Source: Pirellulales bacterium (GTDB lineage: Bacteria > Planctomycetota > Planctomycetia > Pirellulales > Lacipirellulaceae). From it: a stretch of 64,000 nucleotides of DNA. Both the position numbers and the translations under genes were made by a program. Positions within the stretch are counted from its first letter, which is position 1. The number at the start of each line of letters is the position of its first letter. Location: the NCBI GenBank assembly GCA_028279215.1, contig JANQOF010000062.1, positions 20,208 to 84,207 on the forward strand, in the 5' to 3' direction. The notes beneath the pieces were generated by a model. That model was not told where the DNA came from, did not search any database, and saw nothing but the letters and a program-made list of their open reading frames with translations. Of this stretch, positions 63,935 to 64,000 are shown piece by piece.

Positions 63935-64000
63935 CGGAATGCGGAGGGGGGAGTTGGCAGGGGAAAGGGGAAGTCGGATGAGGGGATTCGCACTTCCCCC

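Overview
The window looks like chromosome of a planctomycete, probably Pirellulales. This is an inference from gene content: PEP-CTERM proteins ending in VPEP/APEP plus a membrane helix and arginines, dockerin-like repeats in secreted proteins, a DUF1559 pseudopilin-like protein, a BlaI/BlaR1 pair, Tat-exported Gfo/Idh/MocA oxidoreductase, sulfatases, DUF1080 and GH92 hydrolases, and a planctomycete-type RpoD. No database could be searched, so family names rest on motif recognition.

Layout. 1-7.7 kb is ordinary chromosome: a partial gene, a secreted protein, an MFS-PlsC-acyl-ACP ligase fusion, two small membrane proteins, a STAS/anti-sigma kinase pair and tRNA-Asn. 7.9-15.9 kb is a complete type II-C CRISPR-Cas locus: a tracrRNA with its own promoter and terminator (minus strand), a hicBA toxin-antitoxin pair, two degenerate solitary repeats, cas9-cas1-cas2, and an array of 35 identical repeats with 34 spacers. 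15.9-22.5 kb is accessory DNA. It holds tyrosine recombinase genes in several states of decay, two head-to-head modules in which a 163-bp conserved non-coding block separates a recombinase 3' end from a toxin C-terminal domain plus immunity genes, a large structured repeat and IS3-like remnants. 22.9-31.1 kb is a secreted/PEP-CTERM cluster divergent from blaI-blaR1, plus a sulfatase. 31.2-32.9 kb repeats the accessory theme: a frameshifted TNT-type toxin, a frameshifted immunity gene, a second structured repeat and another IS remnant. 33-64 kb is mostly chromosomal: signalling, membrane proteins, Gfo/Idh/MocA, alkyl sulfatase, cobalamin methyltransferase, GlgX, PurM, RpoD, Ser/Thr kinase, ThiF/MoeB, GH92, UvrA, GH5 and MurG. 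A third copy of the structured repeat lies at 41.1-41.5 kb.

The most interesting observation is between hicB and cas9. A solitary, slightly degenerate CRISPR repeat (8708-8743), read in the crRNA direction, is preceded by a spacer-like sequence. Its last 13 bases, AATAGGGTGAGTA (the PAM-proximal seed of a Cas9 guide), recur exactly at 8823-8835. That is between the predicted -35 and -10 of the cas9 promoter and beside a divergent promoter that would transcribe the guide and hicBA. This has the form of a built-in crRNA-like autorepressor for Cas9, possibly coupled to a toxin-antitoxin pair. Part of the evidence is direct sequence identity; the function is inferred.

A second theme is exchange of toxin tips: two unrelated toxin domains each follow the same 163-bp block, which is more conserved than the recombinase coding sequence next to it. 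A third is a family of roughly 410-500-bp structured repeats whose hairpins keep pairing while their arm sequences change.
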